From contig QXXL01000043.1 of the NCBI GenBank assembly GCA_009911505.1, forward strand, positions 1-64,000: DNA of 64,000 bases. Reading direction: 5' to 3'. The DNA comes from Lachnospiraceae bacterium (GTDB lineage Bacteria > Bacillota > Clostridia > Lachnospirales > Lachnospiraceae). Both the position numbers and the translations under genes were made by a program. This document shows, piece by piece, positions 61,927-64,000 of this stretch (positions within the stretch are counted from its first letter, which is position 1; every line of letters begins with the position of its first letter). Below the pieces are notes generated by a model. It was not told where the DNA came from. It worked only from the letters and a program-made list of their open reading frames with translations, and did no database searches.

Positions 61927-61966
61927 TGTCACTTTCCTGTAAGGTTGCTGTGATATGGTATGGATA
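61927..61966 (+). promoter_or_regulatory. Putative operator and promoter for the second lipoprotein operon (site B)
   Basis: TGTCACTTTCC, TGTAAGGTTGC and TGTGATATGG follow one another at exact 11-base steps. Sites A and B match at 15 of the first 18 bases or so, and continue with TATGGTA in both. Site B reads toward the lipoprotein start at 61994. Confidence 0.65.
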
Positions 61967-61993
61967 TAGAAAACAGGAAGGAGAAAAGGCCAT

Positions 61994-63607
61994 ATGAATT
62001 ACAATAAAAAAATAATGTTGGTTTTCCTTGCCATACCAATATTGTTAAGTGCATGCAGGAGTGTGCAGCGGGCAGATGGCAGCGAAGCTTCGGCAGGAAC
62101 AGAGCCGGCGGCGGAAAATACAAGCATATCAGGCCAAGAAGAAATACTGGTCTGGAGGATGAATCTGCCTGTTAGTATGGAAGAAACGGACATGGCCAGC
62201 CAGCTTGTGGGGATTTGGCAGGAGCCGTTAAATGCGTTGCTGAAGGAAAAGGGCGCGGGCTATCAGGTAGAAATTGAGCTTTTGGGTATGGACGGGGAAT
62301 TTGCAGAATCAGATACATCTGTTGCAGATGAGCTTGAGGCGCTTAAGGCGGCAGGAGAACAGACGGACTTGATTAGCATTCGTACTCCAGAGCAGTTTGA
62401 TAATCTAAAAGGGTATTATCTGATGTATCCGGAATGCATTAAGCGCAGCCTTTTAATGTCGCTTAATCTATTGCTTGAGGAGGAAAAGGGAGAGACGTTA
62501 AAAAAAGCCGTTACACAAACGGATTTAAAACGTGCTGAATGTGGAGGGCAGGTTTATGGGGTTTCTGCTGTCCTGCCCCCGTCGGGCTATGTGGCGTATT
62601 CTAGAGAGCAGATGCAAAAGTATGGGGTGGCCGAGGAAGAGCTTATGGCGCCGCTGTTTGAAAACGAAAAGCTTCTGCAAAAAGTCCAGAATTTATCCGG
62701 CGAAGCGCCGTATGGAATTTTGTCGGGGGATGTAAGGCGCGAGCTTGGGCTGTGGATTACGGAGCCATCCGAAAACCTGGTTTTAACAAAGGACGGGACG
62801 TTTGGCAATGTAACAGAAACCCCTGAATTTAAAGAGCGTTTGACGAAGCTTTTGGAATGGAAGGAAAAGGGGCTTCTTAGGATATTAGACGGTTCACAGG
62901 AAGAAATGTGTTTTGCCCAGCAGGGGGGCAGCTTGGGGATGTATTTTTCGGATCAGGCGTATTCGGGAGAGCTGCTAGTACTGGTTAAAACGGGGGCAGA
63001 AAAAGAGAGCCCTGTGTTTTTAGTGCCCAGCCAGACGCAATGGGATCTTGCGCCATACTGGGGGGATGTCAAGCAATGTATTGCATCCTGGACAAAAAAG
63101 CAGGAGCTGGCGGAGGACTTTTTGATCCGGCTAATGAGCGATCCCGATATTGCTAATTTAATACAGTATGGCAGGATAGGGGAGGAATATACGCTAGAGG
63201 ATGGTAAGGTGAAGGTAGAAAAAGCGACCAATATTTACCTGCAATTGTTTGGGGGGCAGTATACAAATCCGCTGATCACGTATCCAACCAGGACGATGGC
63301 AAAAAATAAGCTGGAATATGCAGCGAAGTTCCATGAAACATACGAAAGTGGAATTCCGGATGGCTTCCGGTTTGATCCTAAGCCTGTCATAGAGCAGGTT
63401 GTTAAAACAAACCAGGTATTTGGGAATAGCTCAGGTTCTGAAACAGCGGGGAAGATAATCCGCTTGGAAATAGAGGATACAAAATCTGCGGTTGCCGATA
63501 TTACAGCGGAGTTAAAAGCTGCAGGGATAGATGATGTGGTTGAGGAAGCCAACAGACAGCTTAGGGAATGGAAATTATCAAAACAGAAAGGGCAGTTAGA
63601 AGAATGA
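61994..63607 (+). CDS. Solute-binding-like lipoprotein (cluster 2)
   Basis: A 537-aa lipoprotein starting at ATG 61994 (GGAAGGAGAAAAGG upstream). The lipobox is LLSAC (Cys about residue 20), then an Ala/Glu-rich linker. The mature part is paralogous to 13041-14648: EEILVWRMNLP, GIWQEPLNALLKEKGAGYQV, YGVSAVLPPSGYVAYSREQM, LAPYWGDVKQCIASWTKKQE, DFLIRLMSDPDIANLIQYGR and the helical C-terminus (DDVVEEANRQLREWKLSK). It overlaps the next gene by 4 bp (ATGA), which shows the ancestral operon order before the IS110 insertion in cluster 1. Probably controlled by the regulator at 61159-61845 through site B. Confidence 0.88.
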   Translation: MNYNKKIMLVFLAIPILLSACRSVQRADGSEASAGTEPAAENTSISGQEEILVWRMNLPVSMEETDMASQLVGIWQEPLNALLKEKGAGYQVEIELLGMDGEFAESDTSVADELEALKAAGEQTDLISIRTPEQFDNLKGYYLMYPECIKRSLLMSLNLLLEEEKGETLKKAVTQTDLKRAECGGQVYGVSAVLPPSGYVAYSREQMQKYGVAEEELMAPLFENEKLLQKVQNLSGEAPYGILSGDVRRELGLWITEPSENLVLTKDGTFGNVTETPEFKERLTKLLEWKEKGLLRILDGSQEEMCFAQQGGSLGMYFSDQAYSGELLVLVKTGAEKESPVFLVPSQTQWDLAPYWGDVKQCIASWTKKQELAEDFLIRLMSDPDIANLIQYGRIGEEYTLEDGKVKVEKATNIYLQLFGGQYTNPLITYPTRTMAKNKLEYAAKFHETYESGIPDGFRFDPKPVIEQVVKTNQVFGNSSGSETAGKIIRLEIEDTKSAVADITAELKAAGIDDVVEEANRQLREWKLSKQKGQLEE

Positions 63608-64000
63608 AAAAAAGGGCAATGGCTGCAGCGGCATTTATAATTTGCTGTCTTGCAGGATGCGGAAAGCCAGTATCTGTGGCTATAGATGGAGGTCAGGGCG
63701 CTGACGGGTTTCGCACTTATTTTATGTACTCAGTAGAAATTAATACGCAAAAAGGGTTTTACTATCCAGATCAGGAAGGTTTTATGTATTTTTTTGATTA
63801 TGACGCAGAAAAAGATACGATTGTCTGCAATAAGCCGAATTGCAAACATCAGCAATGGGATGAAAATACGCCTTTGGAAGAACGGTGTAACGCATATGTA
63901 GGCCTCCATTCAACTGGTTTTATAAGTAGGGATAAACTTTATATTATGGAAAACACATATGGAAATAAAGGGAATCATCAAATCCGTATTGTTGAGTCCG
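63604..64000 (+). CDS. Lipoprotein of the cluster 2 operon, cut by the window end
   Basis: The first 132 codons of a lipoprotein starting at 63604 inside the upstream stop codon. The signal peptide ends CCLAGC (Cys about residue 19). The following FYYPDQEGFMYFFDYDAEKD, TIVCNKPNCKHQQWDENTPL and EERCNAYVG match the protein at 16206-17456 (FLYFFDYATQKD, VIVCNKPNCTHKIWYENTP, EQRCNAY). The gene continues beyond the window; a transporter ATPase and permease may follow as in cluster 1. Confidence 0.85.
   Translation, partial: MKKRAMAAAAFIICCLAGCGKPVSVAIDGGQGADGFRTYFMYSVEINTQKGFYYPDQEGFMYFFDYDAEKDTIVCNKPNCKHQQWDENTPLEERCNAYVGLHSTGFISRDKLYIMENTYGNKGNHQIRIVES

Overview
The window looks like chromosome from a spore-forming, motile member of the Clostridia, most likely family Lachnospiraceae (Bacillota). 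This is inference from moderate GC with AT-rich spacers, strong AGGAGG-type ribosome sites, TTG/GTG starts, a spmA gene, FIVAR/Big_2 surface proteins, a DUF4474 protein, YfhO, and a Bacillus-type yaaO-yaaR-holB-ricT-trmN6-rsmI operon. No species can be named from sequence alone.

Layout. 1-1730: TVP38/VTT membrane protein, a broken response regulator and two repeats. 1732-12159, all on the minus strand: a BceRS-like two-component system without a transporter, a large secreted Ig-like/FIVAR protein, a zinc-ribbon protein, a phosphoesterase with a DUF4474 protein, murF-ddl, and an XRE-TPR regulator. 12160-13040: a gene-free AT-rich stretch with a composite MITE-like repeat. 13041-20657: an operon of a solute-binding-like lipoprotein, a second surface protein, an ABC ATPase and an ABC-2 permease, split by an IS110 insertion whose transposase has lost its catalytic Glu region. 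21046-25123: a cNMP-fold protein and a membrane protein ending in FliM-like peptides. 25140-29950: YfhO and a two-component system. 30038-33764: tRNA-Lys, a HAD phosphatase, trmB, and a frameshifted D,D-carboxypeptidase. 33895-35417: an AbiE-like pair. 35471-41529: the housekeeping operon. 41601-47384: a DUF885 lipoprotein and spmA, followed by an AT-rich two-gene insert flanked by a second diverged copy of the spmA 3' end. 47959-53832: an unknown 546-aa protein, hemerythrin-CheX-REC, a chemoreceptor and an FMN-binding-type lipoprotein. 53878-61845: an ABC transporter with two giant paralogous FtsX permeases plus its two-component system. 62000-64000: a second, intact copy of the lipoprotein pair seen at 13041.

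How parts work together. The response regulator at 61159-61845 probably controls two diverging targets. The same promoter-proximal motif, TGT-type half-sites spaced 11 bp, lies upstream of the giant permease operon (59897-59914) and upstream of the second lipoprotein operon (61927-61946), joining them in one regulon. The strongest candidates for something undescribed are this regulon with its lipoprotein pairs, and the apparent spmA-targeting integrative element at about 43822-47035 that carries a catalytically degenerate tyrosine-recombinase-like protein and an AAA-ATPase/PD-(D/E)XK protein. Several dispersed intergenic repeat families, all ending in AGTACTAG-like sequence, run through the window.
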